From: SIG607 sp045605385
Lineage (GTDB): Bacteria; Bacillota; Clostridia; Oscillospirales; Acutalibacteraceae
Direction: 5' to 3'
Assembly: GCA_045605385.1 (NCBI GenBank)
Contig: JAZUPW010000031.1
Span: forward strand, 1-64,000
DNA: 64,000 bases
The stretch's first letter is position 1. Each line of letters starts with the position of its first letter. Of this stretch, positions 49,831 through 59,871 are shown piece by piece. The notes beneath the pieces were generated by a model. It was not told the DNA's origin and did not search any database. It worked only from the letters and a program-made list of their open reading frames with translations. The position numbers and the translations under genes are program-made.

Positions 49831-50691
49831 TTATTTTACTAACGAAAAGAACAATATCACCGCAATACCAAGTATTATGCGGTAATAACCGAAAACGGTG
49901 AAATCCTTTTTCTTGATATAACCAATAAAAAACTTAATTGCCAAAACCGAAACAATAAATGCAGTTACCATTCCTGTAATAAGTACCACCCACTGCAGTG
50001 CGGTTTCACTCATAGCAACGTCGGACTGCGCAATTTCTATAATATATTTTACCGTTTTTAAAGCACTCGCACCAACCATAACGGGCACTGCCATAAAAAA
50101 ACTATATTCAGCCGCAACGGTTCTTGAAGCACCCAAAAGCACTGCGCCTAAAATTGTAACACCGCTTCTTGAAGTACCGGGAATCATTGCAAGAATCTGG
50201 CAACAGCCTATAAGTAATGCAGTTGTAACGCTTAAATCGTTCATTTCGGCAATTTTGGGTGTTGAGCCTTTTTTGGCTTTTTCAATAACAATAAACAAAA
50301 CACCGTAAATTATAAGTGTGGCGGCAATAACCCATTCATTATAAAATATTTTGTTTATAATATCATCAAACAAAAGACCTATAACACCTGCGGGAATTGC
50401 GCCTATAAGCACTTTACCCCATAAAGACATACTGTCTTTTTTTATGTAGTGCGCCGATTTATCACCGCAAAACGGCCAGAGTTTTTCAAAATATAACACA
50501 ACCACCGCCATTACGGCACCAAGTTGAATTACAACTTCAAACATTTCTCTGAAAGATTCATCAGCGGCAACAAAGCCTAAAAGTTTTTCGGCTATTATTA
50601 AATGCCCCGTACTGCTTATAGGTAACCATTCGGTTATACCCTCTATAATGCCGAGAATTATAGCCTTAATTAAATCTAACATAAAATCCAT
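49831..50691 (-). CDS. uppP: Undecaprenyl-diphosphatase
   Basis: This 286-residue membrane enzyme recycles undecaprenyl pyrophosphate to the monophosphate carrier needed for cell-wall and glycan export. Its two signatures are clear: EGITEWLPISSTGH (residues about 17-30) and PGTSRSGVTILGA (about 170-182). Seven or eight hydrophobic helices span the length. Raised copy gives bacitracin resistance in other bacteria (BacA). It follows the glycogen operon after 47 bases, separated by a hairpin, and precedes the Ig-like gene. Confidence 0.95.
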   Translation of the reverse strand: MDFMLDLIKAIILGIIEGITEWLPISSTGHLIIAEKLLGFVAADESFREMFEVVIQLGAVMAVVVLYFEKLWPFCGDKSAHYIKKDSMSLWGKVLIGAIPAGVIGLLFDDIINKIFYNEWVIAATLIIYGVLFIVIEKAKKGSTPKIAEMNDLSVTTALLIGCCQILAMIPGTSRSGVTILGAVLLGASRTVAAEYSFFMAVPVMVGASALKTVKYIIEIAQSDVAMSETALQWVVLITGMVTAFIVSVLAIKFFIGYIKKKDFTVFGYYRIILGIAVILFFSLVK

Positions 50692-50705
50692 CCTTAAATT
50701 ATCTT

Positions 50706-50733
50706 AATACTCACCGCAAAAGCGGTGAGTATT
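50706..50733 (-). terminator. Hairpin after the glycogen operon
   Basis: A 12-bp perfect stem AATACTCACCGC/GCGGTGAGTATT with a 4-base loop lies 6 bases after the glgA stop. The T-run is weak, so it may attenuate rather than fully stop transcription into uppP. Confidence 0.6.
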
Positions 50734-50738
50734 ACCAA

Positions 50739-52160
50739 TTACTTACCAATTATATCTTTATAAAGTCTTATATAATCCCCTGCCGAGCGATTCCAACTGT
50801 TATCACATTCAAACGCTCTTTGCTGAAGTGTTTTCCAACCCTCTTTATCAGCATAACCCGCAAGAGCGCGCCATACCGCTTCAAGCATATCGTGAGCATT
50901 ATAACTTTTAAAGGTGAAACCGTTACCCATATTATCGCCGCTGTCCTTAATTGTATCGGCAAGACCTCCTGTTTCACGAACAATGGGGATTGTTCCGTAA
51001 CGGAGCGCAACCATTTGCGCAAGACCGCAAGGTTCACTTTTACTTGGCATTAAGAAAATATCGCTGCCCGCATAAATACGGTGCGCAAGGCTTGGTACAA
51101 AGCCGAGTTTAAGGCCGACTTTTTCGGGATATTTACCCGCCATTTCGTGGAAAAATGTTTCAAATTCCCATTCGCCCGAACCGAGTATTACTACCTGAAC
51201 GTCGGCTTTAAGAATTTCTTCAAAAACACATTTTACAAGGTCAAACCCCTTATGGTTAACCATTCGCGAAACAATGCCTATTACAGGTACGTCTTCTCTT
51301 ACAGGAAGATTCATTTCCTTTTGAAGTTCCGCTTTATCGGTTTTCTTGCCTTCAAGGTTATCTTTATCATAACAAGCGGCAATATCTTTATCGTTAGAAG
51401 GGTTATAAACGTCAACGTCTATACCGTTTACAATGCCCGAAAGTTTAAAGGAAAGTTCTCTTAAAATTCCGTCTAAACCGTGCGCATAATACGGGTCTAA
51501 AATTTCCTTTGCATAAGTGGGCGAAACGGTTGTAATACGGTCAGCCTCTTGCATACCGCCCTTTAAGAAGTTAACGCAGTTATCGTAATCCACCACGTTA
51601 GTGCTGTTTTCGGGAAGTCCCAAAACGTCGCCAAGAAGTTCGTAACCGTATTTCCCCTGATACTGAATGTTATGAATGGTCATAACCGTACGGATACTAC
51701 GGTATTCTTCATTTTCGCGGTATAATGCATTAAGATAAACAGGTACAAGGGCTGTCTGCCAATCGTTGCAGTGAATAATATCGGGCATAAAACCTATATA
51801 CGGTAATATTTCAAGCACTGCCCGTGAGAAAAACGCATAACGTTCGGCATCATCATAAAAGCCGTAAAGTGACGGGCGTTTAAAATAATACTGATTATCT
51901 ATAAAGTAATAAATAACCCCGTCCATTCTTGCTTCAAAAATACCGCAATACTGTCTTCTCCAGGCAACGGGAACAACAATATTTGTAATAAAGTTCATTT
52001 TTGCCTTTAATTCTTCGGGTATTGTATCGTAAAGCGGCATAACCACCCTACAACCAATAAGTCTGCGGCGAAGTGCTTTAGGCAACGCATAAGCAACGTC
52101 GGCAAGTCCGCCTGACATAGCAAATGGGTAAGCCTCACTTGTTGCATATAAAACCTTCAT
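50739..52160 (-). CDS. glgA: Glycogen synthase
   Basis: This 473-residue GT5 enzyme extends alpha-1,4-glucan from ADP-glucose. The N-terminal YATSEAYPFAMSGGLADVAYALPKAL is the start of the fold; the Lys of the classic KTGGL motif is Met here (MSGGL). The C-terminal half has GIVSRMVNHKGFDL, LGSGEWEFE, and PSKSEPCGLAQMVALRYG with the EPCG motif. It starts 3 bases after glgD, last in the operon. The motif change is seen in some Firmicute sequences, as far as I recall, and does not by itself argue against activity. Confidence 0.94.
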   Translation of the reverse strand: MKVLYATSEAYPFAMSGGLADVAYALPKALRRRLIGCRVVMPLYDTIPEELKAKMNFITNIVVPVAWRRQYCGIFEARMDGVIYYFIDNQYYFKRPSLYGFYDDAERYAFFSRAVLEILPYIGFMPDIIHCNDWQTALVPVYLNALYRENEEYRSIRTVMTIHNIQYQGKYGYELLGDVLGLPENSTNVVDYDNCVNFLKGGMQEADRITTVSPTYAKEILDPYYAHGLDGILRELSFKLSGIVNGIDVDVYNPSNDKDIAACYDKDNLEGKKTDKAELQKEMNLPVREDVPVIGIVSRMVNHKGFDLVKCVFEEILKADVQVVILGSGEWEFETFFHEMAGKYPEKVGLKLGFVPSLAHRIYAGSDIFLMPSKSEPCGLAQMVALRYGTIPIVRETGGLADTIKDSGDNMGNGFTFKSYNAHDMLEAVWRALAGYADKEGWKTLQQRAFECDNSWNRSAGDYIRLYKDIIGK

Positions 52161-52163
52161 ATT

Positions 52164-53288
52164 TTAATCTCCTATTTTTTCGCGTTTTCCAATATACTTT
52201 ATGTTTTGTTTGTTGGAATCTATAATTTCATTTTCAGATACTTGTGACATTTTATCCATAACCGCGTAGGATATTTTTGCATTTTTATCTACCACTGCGC
52301 CCTGCATAAGAATAGCATTTTCAACAATTGCGCCCTCGGCTACGGTTACGTTACGGAAAATAATACTGTTTTTAACAGTACCTTCAATTAAACAGCCGTC
52401 GGCAATTAAAGAATTTTCAACTTTAGAACTTAAACCGTAACGTGTTGGCATACAATCGTGTGTTCGGGTATAAACAGGTCTTTCTTTATTAAACAGGTTT
52501 CTTCTTACTTTACTTTCAAGAAGTTTCATATTCATATTGAAATAACTCTTTATTCCGTCTACAACTTCGGCGAATCCGTTTACTTCATAGCCGTAAATTT
52601 TAAAACGGTTAACGCCTTTTGCAAGTAAATGGCGGCTGATGCTTGTATAATTAAGTGCTGTCATTTCATTTACAAGGTCAATTAAAAACTCACGTTTGGT
52701 TATTGTAATATCAAGGCTGTAATCGGTACTTTCACTCGATTTCGGGAAGTTAATAGCATTTACTCTGCCATTATTATCAAACTCAAACGTCATAATATCT
52801 TCGTGGTTTTTAGGAAGTTTTCCGCGTTTGTAAGCAACCGTAAAATCGGCGCCGCTTTCAACGTGTTTTTTAAACATATCGCTAATATCAACGTTACTTA
52901 CAACGTCACTGTCACAAAGAATAACGTATTCCTGTGAAGCAGTACTTAAAAACGGCATAATTCCTGCAAGAGCATCAAGATGGCCTTTATAAATTTCGCC
53001 CGATGAAGCCGTTGCAAATGGCGGAAGAATGAAAAGTCCGCCGTTTTTTCTGTCAAGGTCAAAAGATTTACCGCCGCCTAAATGTTCCATAAGCGATTGA
53101 TAATTCTGCTTTGTAATTATACCCACCTGACTGATACCTGCATTAACAAGATTTGAAAGTGAAAAATCTATTAAACGGTAACGCGCGCCAAAAGGAAGCG
53201 AACCCATAGAACGAAGCGCCGTTAAATCAGGCACAAGGTCATCGTGAACGTTAGCATAAACAAGTCCTAAAATATTATTTGTTCTCAT
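52164..53288 (-). CDS. glgD: ADP-glucose pyrophosphorylase subunit GlgD
   Basis: This 374-residue protein is the second, non-catalytic type subunit of Firmicute ADP-glucose pyrophosphorylase. It aligns with GlgC (YRLIDFSLSNLVNAGI, GGGKSFDLDRK) but has lost the GGxGxRL nucleotide loop at the N-terminus, which reads LVYANVHDD. A C-terminal beta-helix region follows (SLIADGCLIEGTVKNSIIFR). In related bacteria GlgC-GlgD mixed enzymes are more active than GlgC alone. Its start overlaps the glgC stop by 4 bases (ATGA). Confidence 0.93.
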   Translation of the reverse strand: MRTNNILGLVYANVHDDLVPDLTALRSMGSLPFGARYRLIDFSLSNLVNAGISQVGIITKQNYQSLMEHLGGGKSFDLDRKNGGLFILPPFATASSGEIYKGHLDALAGIMPFLSTASQEYVILCDSDVVSNVDISDMFKKHVESGADFTVAYKRGKLPKNHEDIMTFEFDNNGRVNAINFPKSSESTDYSLDITITKREFLIDLVNEMTALNYTSISRHLLAKGVNRFKIYGYEVNGFAEVVDGIKSYFNMNMKLLESKVRRNLFNKERPVYTRTHDCMPTRYGLSSKVENSLIADGCLIEGTVKNSIIFRNVTVAEGAIVENAILMQGAVVDKNAKISYAVMDKMSQVSENEIIDSNKQNIKYIGKREKIGD

Positions 53289-54502
53289 ATTGTTTCGCCC
53301 TCCTTAACGTTTTTGCTTACCATTTGTTTGGCGGTAACGGTTGCTCCCTTACCTATTTTTACCCCTTCGCCGATTACGGGTATACCCCATTTTTCAATAT
53401 CTTTTACGTTCTGCGGATTTTCGCCAACCACAGCGCCCGAATTAACCGTAACGTTTTCGGCAACTATAGCATACTGCACGTGAGCGCCTTTTTTAATTAC
53501 AGTTCCCGGCATAATAAGCGAATACTCTACCGTTGCGCCTTCTTCAATAATTACGTTTTCAAAAAGAATAGAATAATCAAGTGTTCCGTAAACTTCGCAG
53601 CCGTCACTTACAAGTGAATTTTCAACCGAAGCGGTAGCAGATATATACTGCGGCGGGTAAGAATTTGTTCTTGAATATATTTTCCAATCAACGCTGTCAA
53701 GTTTTAAATCTTCTTTCGGATTAAGCAAATCAAGGTTTGCATCCCAAAGCGATTCAACCGTTCCTACGTCTTTCCAATAACCTTCAAAACGGTATACCGT
53801 CATTTTTTCTCCGCTATTAAGCATTGCAGGAATAACGTCTTTACCGAAGTCGTTGCTTGAAGCCTTATTCTTTTCATCCTCTGTAAGATATTTCTTTAGT
53901 TTATCCCAAGAGAACACATAAATACCCATAGAAGCAAGATTGCTTTTGGGATGTTCGGGTTTTTCTTCAAACTCATAAATAGTATCGTTTTCATCTACAT
54001 TCATAATGCCGAAACGGGTGGCTTCTTCCATAGAAACTTCCATAACGGCAATAGTGCAGTCGGAACCTGTTTGTTTGTGAACGTTTATCATTTCGGAATA
54101 GTCCATTTTGTAAATATGGTCACCCGAAAGCACCAACACGTATTCAGGGTCATAGCGTTCAATAAACGGAATATTCTGATAAATTGCATTTGCAGTTCCT
54201 TTATACCAATCGCCGCCCTTGCTTTTCTGATAAGGAGGCAATATATGAACACCGCCGCCTATTCTGTCAAGATCCCACGGTTTACCGCTTCCGATATAAT
54301 CGTTTAATTCAAGCGGCTGATACTGCGTAAGCACACCTACTGTATCAATTCCCGAATTAATACAGTTAGAAAGCGGAAAATCTATTATTCTGTATTTTCC
54401 GCCGTAAGGCACAGCAGGTTTAGCCTGTCGTTTTGTAAGAACTCCAAGTCTTGATCCCTGACCGCCTGCAAGAAGCATTGCTACACATTCAGTTTTTTTC
54501 AT
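53285..54502 (-). CDS. glgC: Glucose-1-phosphate adenylyltransferase GlgC
   Basis: This 405-residue catalytic subunit makes ADP-glucose from ATP and glucose-1-phosphate, the controlled step of glycogen synthesis. The nucleotide loop is LLAGGQGSRLGVLT (residues 10-23), followed by KPAVPYGGKYRIIDFPLSNC, GTANAIYQN, and the catalytic LSGDHIYKMDY. The C-terminal beta-helix is complete. It starts 16 bases after glgB and overlaps glgD by 4 bases. Confidence 0.95.
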   Translation of the reverse strand: MKKTECVAMLLAGGQGSRLGVLTKRQAKPAVPYGGKYRIIDFPLSNCINSGIDTVGVLTQYQPLELNDYIGSGKPWDLDRIGGGVHILPPYQKSKGGDWYKGTANAIYQNIPFIERYDPEYVLVLSGDHIYKMDYSEMINVHKQTGSDCTIAVMEVSMEEATRFGIMNVDENDTIYEFEEKPEHPKSNLASMGIYVFSWDKLKKYLTEDEKNKASSNDFGKDVIPAMLNSGEKMTVYRFEGYWKDVGTVESLWDANLDLLNPKEDLKLDSVDWKIYSRTNSYPPQYISATASVENSLVSDGCEVYGTLDYSILFENVIIEEGATVEYSLIMPGTVIKKGAHVQYAIVAENVTVNSGAVVGENPQNVKDIEKWGIPVIGEGVKIGKGATVTAKQMVSKNVKEGETI

Positions 54503-54518
54503 AATATCAACTCCAGAA

Positions 54519-56381
54519 TTATATCTTTTTCTTTTTAGAATTACGCTTTAAATACATTACCGACATTGGTGCAATAGAAAGAGAAATGCTGTCTTCATAG
54601 CCGTGCATAGCCACTTTTTCGGATTTAAAAGATAATTTTTTATCTATTCTTCCGCCAAATGTGTTCATATCGCTGTGGAAAACCGTTCTGTAAGTTCCCG
54701 CTTCGGGAATGCCTATTCTGTAGTTTTCCCTTGCAACAGGAACAAAATTACAAACCACTATTATTTCCTCGCCGTTTTTATCTATACGCCTGAACGAAAT
54801 AATACTTTGTTCGTTATCATCGTTTGATATCCACTTAAATCCTTCCCACGAAAAATCAATTTCATAAAATGCAGGTGTGGATTTATAGAACTTATTAAGT
54901 TCTTTTACGTAAGACTGCATATTTTTATGCTGTTCGTACTGAAGCAGTAACCAATCAAGTTCCTTTTTATAATCCCATTCAATAAATTGAGCAAATTCCT
55001 GCCCCATAAACAAAAGTTTTTTACCTGGGTGCGCCATCATATAGGCGTAAAATGCTTTAAGATTTCTGAATTTATCTTCATACTCGCCCGGCATTTTATT
55101 TATCATAGAGCACTTTCCGTGAACAACTTCATCGTGCGAAATAGGAAGCACAAAGTTTTCGCTGAAAGCATAAAAGAACGAAAACGTTAAACAGTTGTGG
55201 TTATATTTGCGGAAAAGCGGGTCAAGAGAAGTATAACGGAGCATATCGTTCATCCAGCCCATATTCCACTTAAAGTTAAAACCAAGTCCGCCGTCAACTT
55301 CGGGTTTTGTAACCATAGGCCATGCGGTAGATTCTTCGGCTATCATAAGCACCGAAGGGTTAACTTCAAACGCCGCTCTGTTAAGTTGTCTTAAAAATTC
55401 AACCGCTTCAAGATTTTCTCTGCCGCCGAAACCGTTAGGCAGCCATTCACCGTCTTTTCTGCCATAATCAAGATACAGCATTGAAGCAACGGCATCTACC
55501 CTTAAGCCGTCTATATGGTATTCTTCAAGCCAGAAACAGGCGCTTGAAATAAGGAAACTCATAACTTCGGGTTTGCCGTAATCAAAAACCGCCGTACCCC
55601 ATTCCTTATGCTCCCCTTTTCTTGGATCGGAATATTCAAAAAGCGGTGTTGAATCAAAACGGTAAAGTCCGTGTTCATCTTTAGGGAAATGTGCAGGAAC
55701 CCAATCGAGTATTACGCCAATATTATTTTGATGCATAATATCAACAAATTTTTTAAAGCCTTCGGGTGTTCCGTAACGGGAGGTTGGGGCAAAATATCCG
55801 TTAACCTGATATCCCCAAGAACCTTCAAACGGATATTCAGTAACCGGCATAAGTTCAATATGCGTGTATCCCATTTTCTTAACGTATTTTGAAAGTTGCT
55901 TTGCTAAAGAAACGTAATCAAGAGTATTCCCGTCTTCGTAACGCATAAATGAGCCCAAGTGAACTTCATAAATATTTACGGGCGAAGAATATATATCATT
56001 TTTTTCACGTTCAGAAAGCCATACTCTGTCTGTCCATTTATATGAATCTTCATAAAATTTAGAACTGTTACCGGGAGCAGTTTCAAAATGTCTGGCAAAC
56101 GGATCTGATTTTAAAACCGTATTACCACCCGCTGTTATGGCATATTTATAATTATCGAAATTTTTTATATTTTTTATACTTGCTTCAAATACACCGTTAT
56201 TAAGTTTTTGCATTACGTCGGCATCTTTATTCCAGTTATTAAAATCGCCAACCACGCTTACACATTCGGCATTTGGCGCCCATACCCTGAAAACAACGCT
56301 GTCACCGTTTGAAAACGAGCCAAGATAACGGTGCATATCATTCCTTATCTGCGAATGAAAATCACGAATTTCCGAAAGCAT
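54519..56381 (-). CDS. glgB: 1,4-alpha-glucan branching enzyme
   Basis: This 620-residue GH13 enzyme introduces alpha-1,6 branches into glycogen. An N-terminal CBM48 domain (FRVWAPNAECVSVVGDFNNW) is followed by the barrel with the four conserved regions: DWVPAHFPKDEHGL, DGLRVDAVASMLYLDY (nucleophile Asp), MIAEESTAWP (acid Glu) and LPISHDEVVHGKCSM. Length is that of the short-type GlgB. It is the first gene of glgB-glgC-glgD-glgA, and a good promoter lies 39 bases upstream. Confidence 0.95.
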   Translation of the reverse strand: MLSEIRDFHSQIRNDMHRYLGSFSNGDSVVFRVWAPNAECVSVVGDFNNWNKDADVMQKLNNGVFEASIKNIKNFDNYKYAITAGGNTVLKSDPFARHFETAPGNSSKFYEDSYKWTDRVWLSEREKNDIYSSPVNIYEVHLGSFMRYEDGNTLDYVSLAKQLSKYVKKMGYTHIELMPVTEYPFEGSWGYQVNGYFAPTSRYGTPEGFKKFVDIMHQNNIGVILDWVPAHFPKDEHGLYRFDSTPLFEYSDPRKGEHKEWGTAVFDYGKPEVMSFLISSACFWLEEYHIDGLRVDAVASMLYLDYGRKDGEWLPNGFGGRENLEAVEFLRQLNRAAFEVNPSVLMIAEESTAWPMVTKPEVDGGLGFNFKWNMGWMNDMLRYTSLDPLFRKYNHNCLTFSFFYAFSENFVLPISHDEVVHGKCSMINKMPGEYEDKFRNLKAFYAYMMAHPGKKLLFMGQEFAQFIEWDYKKELDWLLLQYEQHKNMQSYVKELNKFYKSTPAFYEIDFSWEGFKWISNDDNEQSIISFRRIDKNGEEIIVVCNFVPVARENYRIGIPEAGTYRTVFHSDMNTFGGRIDKKLSFKSEKVAMHGYEDSISLSIAPMSVMYLKRNSKKKKI

Positions 56382-56419
56382 ACCTTTCCTCCCTAAAAAA
56401 CATACTTCTTCTAACTAAT

Positions 56420-56448
56420 ATAATACCAAACATTCAGTGAAATTTCAA
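56420..56448 (-). promoter_or_regulatory. Promoter of the glycogen operon
   Basis: On the minus strand TTGAAA (56443-56448) and TATTAT (56420-56425) are 17 bases apart, upstream of glgB. Confidence 0.72.
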
Positions 56449-56540
56449 GGGAAAATTAGCAAAAATAAAGCAAGTTAATAGAAAATTTTAGCAAATTTTT
56501 ATTAAATTTCAACAAATTTAAACATATTTTTACCAATAAC

Positions 56541-56580
56541 AAAAAGGTTACTCTGCTTTTTAAAGCAGAATAACCTTTTT
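56541..56580 (-). terminator. Terminator of the first GH16-type gene
   Basis: The stem AAAAAGGTTA-CTCTGCTTT with its near-perfect partner AAAGCAGAATAACCTTTTT and a T-run lies 5 bases after the gene's stop on the minus strand. Confidence 0.85.
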
Positions 56581-56585
56581 TTAAA

Positions 56586-59500
56586 TTAATATATCTTTAT
56601 TTCTTCGTTTTCGTTCTGGTAAATTCTCACGTAGTCAATTGCGTAATCGGCATAACCGTTTTCGAAATTAAGTTTATCGGCATAAGAAGGATGCATAAAG
56701 TTATTCCAGGAAAGATAATAGAAATCGTGGAAACATTCCATACCGGGAACAGACGTATCGTAATCATGCGCATCATCTATATAAACAGTGTAATAACATT
56801 CGCCGTCTATATAAAGTTTAATATACAAATCGGTCCATTCAAAACCGTAAATGTGGTATTCATTTTTAAGATTTTCAGAATTTTCAAAATAATATCTGTA
56901 ATTGCCTTCGTGGGTACTAACATCAACTTCGCCTGCATTATGTGAAGTACAGCCTTGGTAACCATTATACCACTTATGCAACGAGAAGGATGTAGAACGG
57001 CTCTGCCACCAGGTTTCAATAACATCTATTTCACCGTAATATCTGAAATCTTCGGGTAATAATTTCTTATCAGGCTGCATCCAGAAACTGAACCACATAC
57101 CGTACATATAAGGTAATTTTGCGCGCATTTCAAGATAACCGTGCTTAAATGACATTCTGTCTACCGTAGTAAGGCTTGGAGCAGTTGTAAAGGTGTTATT
57201 AGTGCTGTCTTTTGTCATACGAAGAACAAGGCTTCCCGAATCAATAAAGTAATGGTCTGAATCGTTTGCGCAAAACAGCGTTACACCGTCGGGAGACATT
57301 GTCTGAGCGCTTGTATTAAGTTTTTTAGCCAACTGGTCTGTGTGGGTTTCGGTTTCAAACTCTACGTTCCAAACAAGTTTTCTGTTTTTATCGGTTGTAA
57401 GAGCGAAACTACCCTCATTATGATATCCTGCTAATGCCGCAACCTCTTTTACGGTATAACTTGCAGGATCGCTGTATAAAGTATAAGTCTTGCCGTTTTG
57501 TTCATACACTACGTAACCTCTTGCATAGAAACGGTCAACATCGTTAAACTTACCGTTTGCGGGCGCAATATCACTTATATAGCAAGAATAAAAAAGTTGT
57601 TCGGTTGTATCATCGTAACTCTTAATATTCCAACATTTATAAAGTTCGGTTGTGTTTAAATCGTAAACGTATTTACTGTCGGCGCCTTCGCGCTTAAGGT
57701 CGTAAGAATCATCAAGACCTTTTGCAACCAAAATACCGCGGGAAACAACCTTGTACTGCCTGCCTGCAACAAAAACGTCACTGCCGTCGGTGGTATCATA
57801 ACCGAAGTAGAATCTTAATGCCTGAGCATTTTTTGGATTAAAGTTTTTAAGCATTGAAACACCGCCGCAAACCACGGTATTTACTTTACTTACTTCAACT
57901 TTTTTCCACACAACGGTACATTTATCAGAAAGAACGTCGCTGATACTTAAAACCTGTAAAAGATTATTCGCTTTAAAGGTTTCAAGAGACGGTGTAGTTA
58001 TATACAAAGCAACCTTTTTATCGGTGGTTGTGGGGGTTAAACGCACTTTATCGCCTTCGGTATGAAATACTACGTCGTGACCGTCAGTGTGTCCGTATTC
58101 GCCGAATGTATTAACAGGCACCGTTTCACCGTCAACGTCATAAAGTTTCATTTCACCCGAATAAAGCAACGCATTTGTATTTAAACCTGCGCCTAAATAA
58201 TAATCGGCATAACCGCCGGTGTTTTGCGAATTATCAAACGTATAAGTAAGTTCAACCTTATAGGTGGTATCGGGCTCTACAATAAATGCTTCGCCGTTTT
58301 CATCGCGTAAGATATAATCGCTCTTATCGTATCCGTACCAAATACGGTTGTTTCTATCACGTTTTTCGTGTTTAAGTCCGCTTTCATCGGCAACTGCTGT
58401 GTTGCCGTCGGCTTCTGCGCCAAAGTGGCGATGCGCTTGTCCTTCACTTAAAAGGTCACCGTATTTACCGCCGTAAACACCGTAAGCGCCTACAAGTATT
58501 CTGTAGCACCACCAGTTGTTTTCGCGCAAAGAATGCTTATATGCTTCCCATCCCTCGCCCGTTTCGGCGGAAGAAGAAACGCTAAAAGTATCCTTGTATT
58601 CCTGCATTTTTGCATAAAGAGTTGTTTTACCGTTTGCAATAAATCCCGAACGCGCCTGATTTGTTAACTGTTCATCAAGATACCAACCTGCAAAATAATG
58701 GGTAGATGTGTTTTCGGGTGCGCGGTCTATTGCATAATAGGTGCCACCCTCTATATTTTCGGCAACACCAAAAGTTTTACCGTCTACAACGTACTCAACA
58801 CTTGCGCTGTATTTATCGGTTACGGTTATATCTTTAATTTCAAGAACGTTTGCGTTATAACCGCCGCCTACGTTAACGTAAATACCGAATGCGGTTAAAT
58901 AATCACTGTTTTCTTCGCCTGTATTAATGGTATAAGTAACGGTACGCCAATCGTTAAAACCGCTTTCTAAAATATTAAACTGTGTAGCATCTGCAGAAGA
59001 AGTACCAAACCAATATTCGTTTCCGCCGCCCGAAATATCGTAATTCCAACGGCCTGTAAGTTCATCAGTTGATGCTATTTTCAAAATATTACCCTTAATA
59101 CCGTCTGAATTTATATTCTGAGCATTTTCTTTCTTAACGCCGAAAATAGGCTGCATCTGAATATAAGAAACAATATTTTTAACTCTGTATTGAACTGTTA
59201 TTTCGTAAGTAGTATTCCATCTACCTGTTAAAGCAGCACCGTTTTCATCATAAAACAACGTTGCGCCTCTGCCATTGTACTGGCCCGAAACAAATCTTGT
59301 GTAGGGGGCATCCTCTCCCTCAAGCACGTACTCTTTAGGGCCAAAACCGCCGTTAAGTTCATATCTTATTGAAGAGTAATACTTGCCGCCGAATGTATAA
59401 GGAAGATAAATCATATCATTATTTGTTTTATCCCTTAAAATAACAGCATTTTTATCTGTAAAATTTTTATCCGAATATACTGCATACAAAGCAATATCGT

Positions 59501-59765
59501 TTGCATCCAAAGAAATTCCTTGTTCGTCTATAAATTTGCCTGTAACATCTTTCCAACCAACAAAGTTTTTATCAGCGGGAACCGATGACGGCATACGGTT
59601 TGGAACATAAGTATCACCTATATTCAGACCCGTTACTTCAAAATCGGTTTTTCCTTGCGAAATGTAAACAACTTTAACCGCGTTATCTGCCGAAGCCGAT
59701 ATACTCACACAGGTAAAAACCATAACAATTGCAAGTATTAAAGAAATAATTCTTTTCACACACAA
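56586..59765 (-). CDS. Secreted GH16-type glycoside hydrolase, multidomain
   Basis: This 1,059-residue protein has a signal peptide (residues 1-27) and ends in a GH16 domain (about 815-1059), the fold of endo-beta-1,3/1,4-glucanases. The active-site motif is YYGEIDVIETW with Glu912, Asp914 and Glu917; SFWMQPDKKLLPEDFRYYG and FEWTDLYIKLYIDG flank it. Two InlB/Flg_new-like repeats (FVGWKDVTGKF near 50; FAGWYLDEQLTN near 370) and long beta-rich regions come before. The region around ALRFYFGYDTTDG and NEGSFALTTDKN is shared with the next two genes. No dockerin or wall anchor is seen. Substrate, perhaps a beta-glucan, is inferred. Confidence 0.9.
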   Translation of the reverse strand: MCVKRIISLILAIVMVFTCVSISASADNAVKVVYISQGKTDFEVTGLNIGDTYVPNRMPSSVPADKNFVGWKDVTGKFIDEQGISLDANDIALYAVYSDKNFTDKNAVILRDKTNNDMIYLPYTFGGKYYSSIRYELNGGFGPKEYVLEGEDAPYTRFVSGQYNGRGATLFYDENGAALTGRWNTTYEITVQYRVKNIVSYIQMQPIFGVKKENAQNINSDGIKGNILKIASTDELTGRWNYDISGGGNEYWFGTSSADATQFNILESGFNDWRTVTYTINTGEENSDYLTAFGIYVNVGGGYNANVLEIKDITVTDKYSASVEYVVDGKTFGVAENIEGGTYYAIDRAPENTSTHYFAGWYLDEQLTNQARSGFIANGKTTLYAKMQEYKDTFSVSSSAETGEGWEAYKHSLRENNWWCYRILVGAYGVYGGKYGDLLSEGQAHRHFGAEADGNTAVADESGLKHEKRDRNNRIWYGYDKSDYILRDENGEAFIVEPDTTYKVELTYTFDNSQNTGGYADYYLGAGLNTNALLYSGEMKLYDVDGETVPVNTFGEYGHTDGHDVVFHTEGDKVRLTPTTTDKKVALYITTPSLETFKANNLLQVLSISDVLSDKCTVVWKKVEVSKVNTVVCGGVSMLKNFNPKNAQALRFYFGYDTTDGSDVFVAGRQYKVVSRGILVAKGLDDSYDLKREGADSKYVYDLNTTELYKCWNIKSYDDTTEQLFYSCYISDIAPANGKFNDVDRFYARGYVVYEQNGKTYTLYSDPASYTVKEVAALAGYHNEGSFALTTDKNRKLVWNVEFETETHTDQLAKKLNTSAQTMSPDGVTLFCANDSDHYFIDSGSLVLRMTKDSTNNTFTTAPSLTTVDRMSFKHGYLEMRAKLPYMYGMWFSFWMQPDKKLLPEDFRYYGEIDVIETWWQSRSTSFSLHKWYNGYQGCTSHNAGEVDVSTHEGNYRYYFENSENLKNEYHIYGFEWTDLYIKLYIDGECYYTVYIDDAHDYDTSVPGMECFHDFYYLSWNNFMHPSYADKLNFENGYADYAIDYVRIYQNENEEIKIY

Positions 59766-59797
59766 TCTCTCCCATTATTAGTAAAATATACATAATT

Positions 59798-59826
59798 ATT
59801 ATACAACACATCAAACAAATTGTCAA
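59798..59826 (-). promoter_or_regulatory. Promoter of the first GH16-type gene
   Basis: On the minus strand TTGACA (59821-59826) and TATAAT (59798-59803) are 17 bases apart, a consensus pair, about 32 bases before the start codon. Confidence 0.88.
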
Positions 59827-59835
59827 ATATAAATA

Positions 59836-59866
59836 AACCTATCTTACTTATAAAGCAAGATAGGTT
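59836..59866 (-). terminator. Terminator of the second GH16-type gene
   Basis: On the minus strand AACCTATCTTGC pairs with its near-complement before TTTATTTATATTT, 5 bases after the stop codon. Confidence 0.78.
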
Positions 59867-59871
59867 CTTAA

